DNA of 64,000 nucleotides from Achromobacter sp. B7 (GTDB lineage Bacteria; Pseudomonadota; Gammaproteobacteria; Burkholderiales; Burkholderiaceae_B). The stretch's first letter is position 1; the number at the start of each line of letters is the position of its first letter. Below are positions 27,214 through 35,902 of this stretch, piece after piece. Made by a program: the position numbers and the translations under genes. The notes below the pieces were generated by a model. It searched no databases, was not told the origin of the DNA, and saw only the letters and a program-made list of their open reading frames with translations. Where the stretch lies: contig NZ_CP032084.1 of the NCBI RefSeq assembly GCF_003600685.1, forward strand, positions 5,394,001 to 5,458,000, in the 5' to 3' direction.

Positions 27214-27858
27214 TCAATGCCCTTGCGCGGGCAGCACCGACGGGTCGTTGGCCGCGGTGGGCGCCAGCATCTGGAACAAATCACTTGTGTGCGCGTACCA
27301 ACCCGCGCCATGCATGCGGCCCAGCAAGCCCAACGCGGGCGTGTCCACATGAAAGCGATCGCGGTTCAGCAACGCGTCGTCGCGCAGATACATGCCCACC
27401 ACGCGCGCCAACACGATCACGCGATGCGGCGCGGCCTCGATCACCTGCCACACCTTGCATTCCAGCGCCGCCGGGCTTTGCGCGATGCGCGGCGGCGCGA
27501 CCAGCGTCGATGGCTGCGTGGACAGCCCCACGCGGGCCAGCTCGTCAACGCTGGCGTCGTAATCCAGGCTGGTCTGGTTCATCTGCCGGGCCAATTCCCT
27601 GGACACCACGTTGATCACGAATTCACCCGTGTCCATGATGTTGCGCGACGAATCCTTCCACTGCCCCGCGCGCGGGCCGATGCCCAGCGCCACGATGGGC
27701 GGGTCACTGCTGACCACGTTGAAAAACGAAAACGGCGCGGCGTTCAGATCGCCGCGCGCGGACTGGGTCACCACCCAGGCAATAGGCCGTGGCACGACCA
27801 CGCTGGACAGCAGCTTGAACGCATCGGCGGACGCCAGTTGGCTGAAATCAAAATTCAT
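27214..27858 (-). CDS. Flavin reductase-like FMN-binding protein
   Basis: The 214-residue protein has the flavin-reductase-like split-barrel signature SSVVVPRPIAWVVTQSARGDLNAAPFSFFNVVSSDPPIV at about residues 17-55, followed by KDSSRNIMDTGEFVINVVS. Members reduce FMN with NAD(P)H or act as flavoproteins of unknown substrate. It sits 36 bases upstream of the GST gene on the same strand. No partner two-component monooxygenase is adjacent. Confidence 0.86.
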   Translation of the reverse strand: MNFDFSQLASADAFKLLSSVVVPRPIAWVVTQSARGDLNAAPFSFFNVVSSDPPIVALGIGPRAGQWKDSSRNIMDTGEFVINVVSRELARQMNQTSLDYDASVDELARVGLSTQPSTLVAPPRIAQSPAALECKVWQVIEAAPHRVIVLARVVGMYLRDDALLNRDRFHVDTPALGLLGRMHGAGWYAHTSDLFQMLAPTAANDPSVLPAQGH

Positions 27859-27894
27859 GGCGGCATCGCCCTGCGGCGGCGTTACGAAGGTTTT

Positions 27895-28878
27895 TCATTT
27901 TGCCAGCAGCCCCAACGAGCCCAGCAACCGCTGCATGTCGGCGCGATCACGGCGCACGTAGGCGTCGGCCTGGGCGGGCGATAAGGACATCAGCTCTATC
28001 GCCTGCTCTTGCATCACGCGCCGGTATTCCGGGTCGTCGTTCACGGCCTGCACGGCGCTGCTCAGGCGCTGCACGATGTCGGGCGGCGTGCCGGCGGGCG
28101 CGGCCAGGCTGTACCACGTAGCGGCCTCGGCGCCCGCCACGCCGGCTTCGGCCAGCGTGGGCACGTTGGGCAACAGCGGCGAACGCTTGTCGGCTGCGTA
28201 CGCCAACGCCACCAGCCGCCCTTGGCGAATGAACGGCAGGCTGGCCGACAGGTTCAGCATGGCCAGGTCGATCTGGCCGCCCACCACATCGTTGATGGCG
28301 GGCGATGCGCCGGCGTAGGGAATGTGATTGAGCTGCACGTGCGCAGCCTGCTGGAACTGTTCCGCGCCCAGATGCGTGGCGCCGCCCACGCCGGCCGACC
28401 CGTAGCTGAGCTTGCCCGGTTCGGCCTTGGCGCGTTCCACCAATTGCGCAACCGTGGTGATGCTACGCGCCGGGTTCACCACCAGCATGATGGGCTGCAC
28501 GGCCACCACCGAACAAAACGCGAAGCCGTCCACGCCGTCGTAGGGCGTCTTTTGCATCAACGGCGTCACCACGTGGCCGGCCGACGTGCCCAGCAGCAAG
28601 GTGTAGCCGTCCGGCTTGGCGCGGGCCACAAAGCCCGTGCCGATGGACGCGCCGCCGCCCGGTTTGTTTTCCACCACCACCGGTTGGCCCAGCCGCTTTT
28701 CCAGTGCGCGGCCCAGGCTGCGCGCCACCACATCGGCCGGGCCGCCCGCCGCGTACGGATTCACCAGCGTCAAGGGGCGGTCAGGATAAGACGCGGCCTG
28801 GGCGGCCGGCATCAGCAGTGCAGCCAGCGCCGCCACCATGGCCGCTTTGGCCAAGCGAAACGGATTCATCGATGTCAT
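27895..28878 (-). CDS. Bug-type substrate-binding protein
   Basis: The 327-residue receptor has a signal peptide (MVAALAALLMPAAQAA) and family motifs TLVNPYAAGGPADVVAR, VVENKPGGGASIG, DGYTLLLGT and HIPYAGASPAINDVVGGQIDLAM. The start at 28878 follows a weak GGGA box; 28869 is an alternative. It lies in the minus-strand catabolic operon directly after another Bug gene. The two sequences differ throughout, so they may bind different ligands. Confidence 0.88.
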   Translation of the reverse strand: MTSMNPFRLAKAAMVAALAALLMPAAQAASYPDRPLTLVNPYAAGGPADVVARSLGRALEKRLGQPVVVENKPGGGASIGTGFVARAKPDGYTLLLGTSAGHVVTPLMQKTPYDGVDGFAFCSVVAVQPIMLVVNPARSITTVAQLVERAKAEPGKLSYGSAGVGGATHLGAEQFQQAAHVQLNHIPYAGASPAINDVVGGQIDLAMLNLSASLPFIRQGRLVALAYAADKRSPLLPNVPTLAEAGVAGAEAATWYSLAAPAGTPPDIVQRLSSAVQAVNDDPEYRRVMQEQAIELMSLSPAQADAYVRRDRADMQRLLGSLGLLAK

Positions 28879-28929
28879 GGAATTTCCCGTTGAAGGGCGG
28901 TCAAGCGCGCGCCCATGGCCGTCTCGCAA

Positions 28930-29928
28930 TCAGTCCGACTTGGCGCCGGACTGCTCGATCACCTTGGCCCACTTCGCCGTGTCCGTCTTGATCTGCGCGG
29001 CAAACGCTTCGGGCGTGCTGTGCGTGGTCTGAATGCCGTAGGCCGCCATGCGCTCGACCATTTGCGGTGACGTCATCACCGCCGCGATGTCCTGGTTCAG
29101 CTTGTCGATCACCGCGCGCGGCGTACCGGCAGGCGCCAGCACACCTGACCACAGGCTGACTTCGTACGACTCAAAGCCCGGCGTTTCTGAAATCGACGGC
29201 ACATCGGGCAGCACCGGCAAGCGCTGGCGGCTGGTCACGCCCAGCGCGCGCACCTTGCCCAGCTTGACCTGTTCGATGAAGTTCGATGACGTGTCGATCA
29301 TCATCGATATCCGGCCCGCCAGGAAATCGTTGATGGCGCCCGACGTGCCCTTGTACGGGATATGGCGGATGTCCACACCCGCCGTGGACTTGAACATTTC
29401 GCCGGCCAGATGGCTGGTCGTGCCGTTGCCCGATGAGCTGAACGTCAGTTCGCCCGGCCGCGCCTTCGCCAGCGCCGCCAGTTCCGCCACGGAATTCACT
29501 TTCAGATCGGAATTGACCACCAGCAGATTCGACGTCAGGTTGGTCATCGAGATCGGGGCGAAGCTCTTTTGCGGGTCGTAGCGCAGCTTGGGGTACAGCG
29601 ACGGGTTGATGGTCAGCACGCCCATCGTCGAGTACAGCAGCGTGTAGCCGTCGGGCGCCGCGCTGGCCACGGCTTCCGCGCCGATCGTGCCCCCCGCGCC
29701 ACCCCGGTTTTCCACCACGATGGCTTGGCCCAGCTTGTCGCCCAGCCCCTGCGCCAGCGCGCGCGCCATCAGATCGGTTGCGCCCCCCGCCGGAAACGGC
29801 ACCACCATCCGGATGGAGTGGTCGGGATAGGCGCCCGCCACGGCCGGCCCCATCATCCCGACGGCGGATACCGCCGCCCCCACCCGCAGCCACAGGCCGA
29901 CCGAGGTCAGCGCCCTTGCGATCTTCAT
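28930..29928 (-). CDS. Bug-type substrate-binding protein
   Basis: The 332-residue periplasmic receptor has a signal region ending at PAVAGA and the motifs MVVPFPAGGATDLMAR, VVENRGGAGGTIGAEAVASAAPDGYTLLYST and HIPYKGTSGAINDFLAGRISMMI. It is the first structural gene after the IclR gene on the minus strand, 96 bases from it. No TctAB membrane genes are present in the window. Confidence 0.9.
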   Translation of the reverse strand: MKIARALTSVGLWLRVGAAVSAVGMMGPAVAGAYPDHSIRMVVPFPAGGATDLMARALAQGLGDKLGQAIVVENRGGAGGTIGAEAVASAAPDGYTLLYSTMGVLTINPSLYPKLRYDPQKSFAPISMTNLTSNLLVVNSDLKVNSVAELAALAKARPGELTFSSSGNGTTSHLAGEMFKSTAGVDIRHIPYKGTSGAINDFLAGRISMMIDTSSNFIEQVKLGKVRALGVTSRQRLPVLPDVPSISETPGFESYEVSLWSGVLAPAGTPRAVIDKLNQDIAAVMTSPQMVERMAAYGIQTTHSTPEAFAAQIKTDTAKWAKVIEQSGAKSD

Positions 29929-30024
29929 ACCGTCTCCAAACCTTGTGATTTTTGTGTTTGAAGCATGGTATGCGGCGGGCCGGGCCGGCGCTATGCGCGG
30001 TATCGCATATCTGCTTTGCGCGGG

Positions 30025-30978
30025 CTACGCCACGTAACCCAGCGCCGCGCTGGCGGCCGCGGCTTCTTTTTTTACCGCCGCCACCACCTTGCCGTTGGGC
30101 GACACATCAAAGCCACCCGTCGCGCCCAGCGCCGTCAACACCGCGCAGGGCCGGCCCGTGTGGTCATACAAGGGCGCCGACACGGCGCTGATGCCGCGCA
30201 GGTTCGTATCCTTGACCGTGGCGCAGCCGGCCGCTTGCACCTGACGCCGCAGCCCACCGATTGGATCGTCGTGGTCCAGCAAGGCGCGCAAATCGTCGGG
30301 CGCCTCGGCCAGTTCCGCCAGGGCCATCCGCTGGATCGGGGCTTCCTCCAAAGCGCCCAGAAACGCGCGTCCGGTCGCGGACCACAGCATCGACAGTACC
30401 GAGCCCACGCGCACGTTCACCGTGACGGGCAGCGCCGGTTCCTCGAAGCGCACGATGGTCGGGCCCTTGTTGCCCATCACGGCGATGAAGCACGTCACCG
30501 CCAGGCTTTCGCGCAGCCGGATCAACACGGGTTCGCTGATGCGCAACGGGTCCGCCTGGCGCATCGCGGCCACACCCACCATCAGCGCTTCCAGGCCAAG
30601 GTGGTACTGCTGCGTGGCCACTTCCTGGTCCACCAGGCCCTCGGCGATCAGGCTCATCAGGTAGCGATGCACCTTGGCGGGGCTTTCGTCCACGTGCGCG
30701 GCCAGCGCGGTCAGGCTGGCGCGCCCGCCCATTCGGGCCAGGCCTTTCAACACCACCATGCCGGTCTCGGCGGCCTGCACGCGCTGGCGCCTTTCGAGCG
30801 GGCGGGCGCCCATCATTTCTGGATTCACATCCGCATTCGTGGATGCCTTGGTGGATGCCTTCGTGGATGCCTTCGTGGATGCCTTCGTGGACGCCTTTGT
30901 CGACGCCTTGGGGGCAACCTCGTCGGACGTCCGGGCGGACTTGGCGGGCATCTTCTTGGACGGCTTGGATGGGGTCAT
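30025..30978 (-). CDS. IclR family transcriptional regulator with an N-terminal KAST repeat
   Basis: The protein (317 residues from the ATG at 30978) has a Lys/Ala/Ser/Thr-rich N-terminal extension with a tandem KAST repeat at about residues 23-46. An IclR winged helix follows (about residues 67-125, GMVVLKGLARMGGRASLTALAAHVDESPAKVHRYL). The C-terminal effector domain has RISEPVLIRLRESLAVTCFIAV and ends near GYVA. The basic tail resembles histone-like extensions that add non-specific DNA binding. It is divergent from the Bug-P450 operon. Confidence 0.88.
   Translation of the reverse strand: MTPSKPSKKMPAKSARTSDEVAPKASTKASTKASTKASTKASTKASTNADVNPEMMGARPLERRQRVQAAETGMVVLKGLARMGGRASLTALAAHVDESPAKVHRYLMSLIAEGLVDQEVATQQYHLGLEALMVGVAAMRQADPLRISEPVLIRLRESLAVTCFIAVMGNKGPTIVRFEEPALPVTVNVRVGSVLSMLWSATGRAFLGALEEAPIQRMALAELAEAPDDLRALLDHDDPIGGLRRQVQAAGCATVKDTNLRGISAVSAPLYDHTGRPCAVLTALGATGGFDVSPNGKVVAAVKKEAAAASAALGYVA
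30833..30904 (-). repeat. In-frame 12-bp tandem repeat coding for KAST units
   Basis: Six head-to-tail copies of a 12-base unit (GCCTTCGTGGAT on the plus strand) lie inside the 5' part of the IclR gene. The first and last copies are degenerate and the middle ones identical. Because 12 is a multiple of three, copy-number change would lengthen or shorten the basic tail without breaking the frame. Confidence 0.92.
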
Positions 30979-31056
30979 ATCAGCGGTGATTCCTGGCGAA
31001 TGCGGGCGCGCGGGGCGGCTGGGGGCCTGCCGGCGCGGATCCAAGGTTAACCCTTC

Positions 31057-31084
31057 TTGAAAAATTACGCATTGCGTATATGAT
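31057..31084 (+). promoter_or_regulatory. Promoter of the Bug-P450 operon with an IclR-type operator inside it
   Basis: TTGAAA at 31057-31062 and TATGAT at 31079-31084 are separated by 16 bases, a near-consensus sigma-70 promoter for the gene starting at 31135. A perfect inverted repeat TACGCA-T-TGCGTA (31066-31078) fills the spacer, and another half-site TTACGCAA follows at 31085-31092. The position between divergent IclR and target genes points to this as the IclR operator, with binding blocking or modulating the promoter. Confidence 0.72.
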
Positions 31085-31134
31085 TTACGCAAAAGAAGGG
31101 ATGCCATCAGGTCATCCCAATACGGAGACAGCCT

Positions 31135-32124
31135 ATGCGCGCCCTGAAACACCCCCTGCTTGCCGGCCTTTTGGCCCTGCCCCTGCTGGCCTGTGCCAGC
31201 GCGTCTGCCCAAACCGCACCGGCCAACTACCCGTCCAAACCCGTGCGTTGGGTGGTGCCGTACGCGGCGGGCGGCGGGTCCGACTTCCTGGCCCGCAGCA
31301 TCGGCCAGGGCCTGACCGGCCGCCTGGGCCAACCCGTCGTCATCGAGAACAAACCCGGTGGCAACACCGCGATTGCCGCCTCGGAAACCGCGCGCGCCCC
31401 GGCCGACGGCTACACCATGCTGTCCGCCGACAACGGCACGCTGGTGTTCAACCCGGCGCTGTACAAGAAGCTGTCGTATGACCCGGTCAAGGACCTGGCG
31501 CCCGTCACGCTGATGGGCCGCTTTCCCATGATCCTGGTGGTGGGGCCGTCCATGAAGGTCAACACCGTTCAGGAATTTTTGGCCGAGGCCAAGTCACGCA
31601 AGGAAGGCCTGGACTACGGTTCCGCTGGCGCGGGCAGCCCGCACCACCTGGCCATGGAACTGCTGAAAGTCGAAAGCGGCCTGACCATGACCCACGTGCC
31701 GTATCGCGGCGCATCGCCCGCGCTGGCTGACGTGGCGGGCGGCCAGATCCCCGCCATGATGGTCGACCTGGCGGCCGGCGCGGGCTTCATCAACGGCGGC
31801 AAAGTGCGCGCGCTGGCCGTTGCCAACCCCACGCGCCTGCCGCAATTGCCCAACGTGCCGACGTTTGCCGAGATCGGCCTGAAGAACGTCGAGGCCGCCG
31901 CGCAGGTGGGCGTCGTGGTGCCGGCGGGTACGCCGCCCGCCGTCATCGACGCGCTGAACAAGCAGGTGGTCGCCACCATCAACGACCCGGCCACGCGCCA
32001 GCGCCTGGTGGAATTCGGCATCGAGCCGGTCGGCAACACGCCCGCCGAATACGCCGACATGCTGAAAGGCGAACGCGCCCGCTGGCAAAAGCTGATCAGC
32101 GATCTGAAGATCACGCTGGACTAA
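31135..32124 (+). CDS. Bug-type substrate-binding protein linked to a P450
   Basis: The 329-residue protein has a signal peptide (LLAGLLALPLLACASASA), WVVPYAAGGGSDFLARSI, VIENKPGGNTAIA, DGYTMLSADNGTLVFNP and HVPYRGASPALADVAGGQIPAMM. GGAG lies at a good distance from the ATG. It is cotranscribed with the P450 gene 72 bases downstream and divergent from the IclR gene. A role in capturing the P450 substrate, or an acid derived from it, is inferred. Confidence 0.9.
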   Translation: MRALKHPLLAGLLALPLLACASASAQTAPANYPSKPVRWVVPYAAGGGSDFLARSIGQGLTGRLGQPVVIENKPGGNTAIAASETARAPADGYTMLSADNGTLVFNPALYKKLSYDPVKDLAPVTLMGRFPMILVVGPSMKVNTVQEFLAEAKSRKEGLDYGSAGAGSPHHLAMELLKVESGLTMTHVPYRGASPALADVAGGQIPAMMVDLAAGAGFINGGKVRALAVANPTRLPQLPNVPTFAEIGLKNVEAAAQVGVVVPAGTPPAVIDALNKQVVATINDPATRQRLVEFGIEPVGNTPAEYADMLKGERARWQKLISDLKITLD

Positions 32125-32143
32125 GCGCAGCCATCACCACCCG

Positions 32144-32169
32144 CGGCCTGCCGCCCACGCGGCAGGCCG
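32144..32169 (+). other. Strong intercistronic hairpin between the Bug and P450 genes
   Basis: CGGCCTGCCGC at 32144-32154 is followed by the loop CCAC and its exact reverse complement at 32159-32169, an 11-bp perfect stem. No T-tract follows, so it is better read as an mRNA stability or processing element, as often seen after binding-protein genes, or as partial attenuation of P450 expression. Confidence 0.7.
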
Positions 32170-32196
32170 ATGCATCACGAATACACGGAAAGCAAC

Positions 32197-34548
32197 ATGA
32201 GCCAATCGCCCTCTTCCTCGCGCCCGTCGGGCTGTCCCATCGATCACGCGGCGCTTGCCGCGATGCAAAGCCCAACCGGCTGCCCCGTCAGCTCGCGCGC
32301 GGCCGAGTTCGACCCCTTTGGCGATGGCTATCAGCAAGACCCGCCTGAATACGTGCGCTGGGCGCGCGAGCAGGAACCCGTGTTCTACAGCCCCAAGCTG
32401 GGCTACTGGGTGGTGACCCGCTACGAAGACATCAAGGCGATTTTTCGCGACAACATCACCTTCAGCCCGTCCATCGCGCTGGAAAAAATCACCCCCACCG
32501 GCCCCGAGGCCAACGCCGTGCTGGAGTCGTATGGCTATGCCATGAACCGCACGCTGGTCAACGAAGACGAGCCCGCCCACATGCCGCGCCGCCGCGTGCT
32601 GATGGACCCGTTCACGCCCGAAGAACTCAAGCACCACGAGCCCATGGTGCGCCGCCTGACCCGCGAATACGTCGACCGCTTCATCAACGACGGCCGCGCC
32701 GATCTCGTCGACCAGATGCTGTGGGAAGTGCCGCTGACCGTGGCGCTGCATTTCCTTGGCGTGCCCGAAGAAGACATGGAGCTGCTGCGCCAATATTCCA
32801 TCGCGCACACGGTCAACACCTGGGGCCGCCCCAAGCCTGAAGAACAAGTGGCCGTGGCGCATGCCGTGGGCAACTTCTGGCAGCTGGCCGGCAAGATCCT
32901 GGACAAGATGCGCCAGGACCCGTCCGGCCCCGGTTGGATGCAATACGGCCTGCGCAAGCAGCAGACGCATCCGGAAGTCGTCACCGATTCCTACCTGCAT
33001 TCCATGATGATGGCCGGCATCGTCGCCGCCCACGAAACCACCGCCAACGCATCGGCCAACGCCATCAAGCTGCTGCTGCAACACCCCGACGCCTGGCGCG
33101 AAATCTGCGAAGACCCCGACCTGATTCCCAACGCCGTCGAAGAATGCCTGCGCCATAACGGCTCGGTCGCGGCATGGCGCCGCCTGGCCACGCGCGACGC
33201 CGAAATCGCCGGTGTGCCGATTCCGGCAGGCTCCAAGCTGCTGATCGTCACGTCGTCCGCCAACCACGACGAAGGCCAATTCAACGACGCCGACCTCTTC
33301 GACATCCGCCGCGAAAACGCCAGCGACCAGCTCACCTTCGGCTACGGCTCGCACCAATGCATGGGCAAGAACCTGGCCCGCATGGAAATGCAGATCTTCC
33401 TGGAAGAACTCACCCGCCGCCTGCCGCATATGAAGCTGTCGGATCAAGCGTTTACCTATGTGCCCAATACCTCGTTTCGTGGGCCGGAGCACTTGTGGGT
33501 GGAATGGGACCCGAAGCAGAATCCGGAACTGGCGTCGCCGGAATTGCTAAATGATCAGCACCCCGTGCGCATCGGCGAGCCCTCGTCGCACGCCATCACG
33601 CGGCCCGTCGTCGTGCAAAGCGCAGTCGAAGCCGCTGACGGCATCCTGCGCCTGCGCCTGGTGTCGCCCGATGGCAAGCCGCTGCCGCGCTGGACGCCAG
33701 GCTCGCACATTGATGTGGAATGCGGCGACACGGGCTTGTCGCGCCAATACTCCTTGTGCGGTGATCCTTCGGAAGCCGGTGTATTTGAAATTGCCGTGTT
33801 GAAGGAAACGGAAGGCCGAGGCGGCTCCGCATGGATGCACGCGAACGCGGTGGTCGGCGCACGCTTGCGCATCCGTGGGCCGCGCAATCACTTCCGCATG
33901 AACGAAGCGGCCGACAAGCTGATCTTGATTGCCGGCGGCATCGGCATCACCCCCATCAGCGCCATGGCGCGGCGCGCCAAGGAACTGGGCCTGGATTACC
34001 AACTGCATTACAGCGGCCGCGCGCGCACGTGCATGGCGATGCTGGACGAACTTGTCGCGTTGCACGGCGACCGCCTGCATGTTCATGTTAAAGACGAAGG
34101 CACCCGCGCGGACTACGCAGCGCTGTTGTCCCAGCCGGATGCCGGCACGCAGATTTATGCGTGCGGCCCGCAAGGCTTGCTGGATGGCTTGGCGGCGTGC
34201 TGCGCCGCGTGGCCGGAAGATGCGCTGCGCGTGGAGCATTTTCATTCCACCCTGGGCACGCTGGACCCGTCCAAGGAACAGCCATTTGAAGTCGTGCTTA
34301 AGGACTCGGGCATCGTCATCAACGTGCCCGCCGATCAGACCTTGTTGACCGCACTGCGCGGCGCCAATATCGACGTGCAAAGCGACTGCGAGGAAGGCCT
34401 GTGCGGATCGTGCGAGGTGCGGGTGCTGGAGGGGCAGATCGACCACCGCGACGTCGTGCTGACGCGCGCCGAACGCGACGCGAACAACAAGATGATGGCC
34501 TGCTGCTCACGCTCGTGCGGGGGTGGAAAGGTGGTGTTGGAGTTGTGA
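32197..34548 (+). CDS. Self-sufficient cytochrome P450 fused to an FMN/2Fe-2S reductase (CYP116B-like)
   Basis: The product (783 residues from the ATG at 32197; an upstream ATG at 32170 lacks a ribosome site) is a class VII P450 that needs only NAD(P)H and oxygen. The haem domain has the I-helix MAGIVAAHETTAN near residue 275 and the haem-cysteine motif FGYGSHQCMGKNLA near residue 387. The reductase half starts near residue 460, with RQYSLCG for FMN and LIAGGIGITP for the nicotinamide site. The ferredoxin domain has CEEGLCGSC plus a distal cysteine. From memory it closely resembles P450RhF (CYP116B2). Related enzymes dealkylate aromatic ethers or thiocarbamates. Confidence 0.95.
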   Translation: MSQSPSSSRPSGCPIDHAALAAMQSPTGCPVSSRAAEFDPFGDGYQQDPPEYVRWAREQEPVFYSPKLGYWVVTRYEDIKAIFRDNITFSPSIALEKITPTGPEANAVLESYGYAMNRTLVNEDEPAHMPRRRVLMDPFTPEELKHHEPMVRRLTREYVDRFINDGRADLVDQMLWEVPLTVALHFLGVPEEDMELLRQYSIAHTVNTWGRPKPEEQVAVAHAVGNFWQLAGKILDKMRQDPSGPGWMQYGLRKQQTHPEVVTDSYLHSMMMAGIVAAHETTANASANAIKLLLQHPDAWREICEDPDLIPNAVEECLRHNGSVAAWRRLATRDAEIAGVPIPAGSKLLIVTSSANHDEGQFNDADLFDIRRENASDQLTFGYGSHQCMGKNLARMEMQIFLEELTRRLPHMKLSDQAFTYVPNTSFRGPEHLWVEWDPKQNPELASPELLNDQHPVRIGEPSSHAITRPVVVQSAVEAADGILRLRLVSPDGKPLPRWTPGSHIDVECGDTGLSRQYSLCGDPSEAGVFEIAVLKETEGRGGSAWMHANAVVGARLRIRGPRNHFRMNEAADKLILIAGGIGITPISAMARRAKELGLDYQLHYSGRARTCMAMLDELVALHGDRLHVHVKDEGTRADYAALLSQPDAGTQIYACGPQGLLDGLAACCAAWPEDALRVEHFHSTLGTLDPSKEQPFEVVLKDSGIVINVPADQTLLTALRGANIDVQSDCEEGLCGSCEVRVLEGQIDHRDVVLTRAERDANNKMMACCSRSCGGGKVVLEL

Positions 34549-34660
34549 CGGTGGACTGACCGACCCGGCTACCAACCTCGCCAATCGTGGATACCATCCG
34601 CCTGTACGGCGGATGGCTACGCATTCATTAGTTCGTTTATCCCCCTTCCCGACCCGCCGG

Positions 34661-34687
34661 CGCCCAAGCGCCCGCGCGGGCGTTTTT
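34661..34687 (+). terminator. Rho-independent terminator after the P450 gene
   Basis: The perfectly self-complementary CGCCCGCGCGGGCG at 34669-34682 is followed directly by TTTTT. A second CGCCC at 34661 could pair with the same GGGCG to give a stem with a larger loop. It lies about 110 bases after the P450 stop. Confidence 0.7.
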
Positions 34688-34846
34688 GCGTCCGCCACCC
34701 CCTAGTAAAAAAAGCGGTGTACATGCCGCCAGCAGGGAAACCACGCGGGCGGCAAACGCGTAACCCGCGTGATAGCGTGCCTCACGCGGGCGTCATCCCA
34801 GCCAGCAACAGATGTATCGGAAGACTCGATCTGTGGGGAGCTGAAC

Positions 34847-35887
34847 ATGATGAAGAATCTGGCCATCTTCTTTGACGGCACGTGGAACGAACCCAACGAC
34901 CGCACCAACGCCTACGAGCTTTACAAAGCCGCGCCGGAAACCAGCACGCAAGAAACCCTGTATATCGAAGGCGTCGGCACCCAAGGCCAAGGCCTGTGGG
35001 CCGCCATCGATAAATTTCTGGGCGGCGCATTCGGCGCCGGCCTGTCCGCCAATATCCGCCAGGGCTACCGATGGCTGTGCCAACGCCAAGAACCTGGGGA
35101 CCACATTTTCCTGTTCGGCTTCAGCCGTGGCGCGTACTCGGCACGCAGCCTGGCCGGCATGGTCCGCAAATGTGGCCTGCTCAAAAACCCCACCGACGAC
35201 AACGTCGCCGAAGCGTACGCGCTTTACCGCGATGAGTGCCTGCCCTCGTCCATCGACGCCATTTCGTTTCGCGCTCAGTTCTCGCGCGACACCGACCTGC
35301 ATTTCGTCGGCGTCTGGGACACGGTGGGCAGCCTGGGCATACCCGTCGGCGGCATTTCGTTTCCCGGGTTTTCCAAGTTCTATAACTTCCACGACACCGA
35401 ACTGAGCAACCACGTCCGCAACGCCTATCACGCCATCGCAACGAACGAATACCGCGAGCCGTATTTCCCAACGCTATGGACAAGGCTGGCAACATCCGAA
35501 CCGCGCCCGCCGGACAGGCCGGTTGAACAGCGCTGGTTCATCGGTGCACACTCGGATATCGGTGGAGGATATCGCGACGGGAGTTTGCAGACGCTGCCGG
35601 CAGCGTGGATCCAGGAAAAGGCGCGGCAGGTGGGGTTGGAAGCCGGCACCGCGCAGCGCATCTCCACCGACTATGACCAGTGCAATCCGCACGACTCGTA
35701 CAAGGAGTTCACCGAGAAGGTGCTGATCCATGTGAAAAAGCAGGCGCGGATTTGGGATGGCGAGACCGTGTTGAATCTGACGGTGGATGAAAGAGTGGTG
35801 AGGCGGGTGGAAGGGAACGCGGAGTATTTGAAGGAGTTTCCGAATTTCAGAGAGGCGGTGGCGGCCTTGCCGGTGGGGCGGGGGTAG
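34847..35887 (+). CDS. DUF2235 hydrolase, Tle1-like phospholipase domain protein
   Basis: This 346-residue alpha/beta hydrolase has FFDGTWNEP at the N-terminus, the nucleophile motif GFSRGAYSAR near residue 90, VGVWDTVGSLG near 155 and GAHSDIGGGYRDGS near 230. Together these give the Ser-Asp-His set of the DUF2235/Tle1 family, which includes T6SS phospholipase effectors. The ATG at 34847 follows GGGGAG at 34835-34840. No signal peptide or membrane segment is seen. It lies on the strand opposite to a VasX-like effector locus, whose duplicated relic begins 16 bases after its stop. A housekeeping role is not excluded. Confidence 0.82.
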   Translation: MMKNLAIFFDGTWNEPNDRTNAYELYKAAPETSTQETLYIEGVGTQGQGLWAAIDKFLGGAFGAGLSANIRQGYRWLCQRQEPGDHIFLFGFSRGAYSARSLAGMVRKCGLLKNPTDDNVAEAYALYRDECLPSSIDAISFRAQFSRDTDLHFVGVWDTVGSLGIPVGGISFPGFSKFYNFHDTELSNHVRNAYHAIATNEYREPYFPTLWTRLATSEPRPPDRPVEQRWFIGAHSDIGGGYRDGSLQTLPAAWIQEKARQVGLEAGTAQRISTDYDQCNPHDSYKEFTEKVLIHVKKQARIWDGETVLNLTVDERVVRRVEGNAEYLKEFPNFREAVAALPVGRG

Positions 35888-35902
35888 CCCAGACGCTTGC
35901 CT

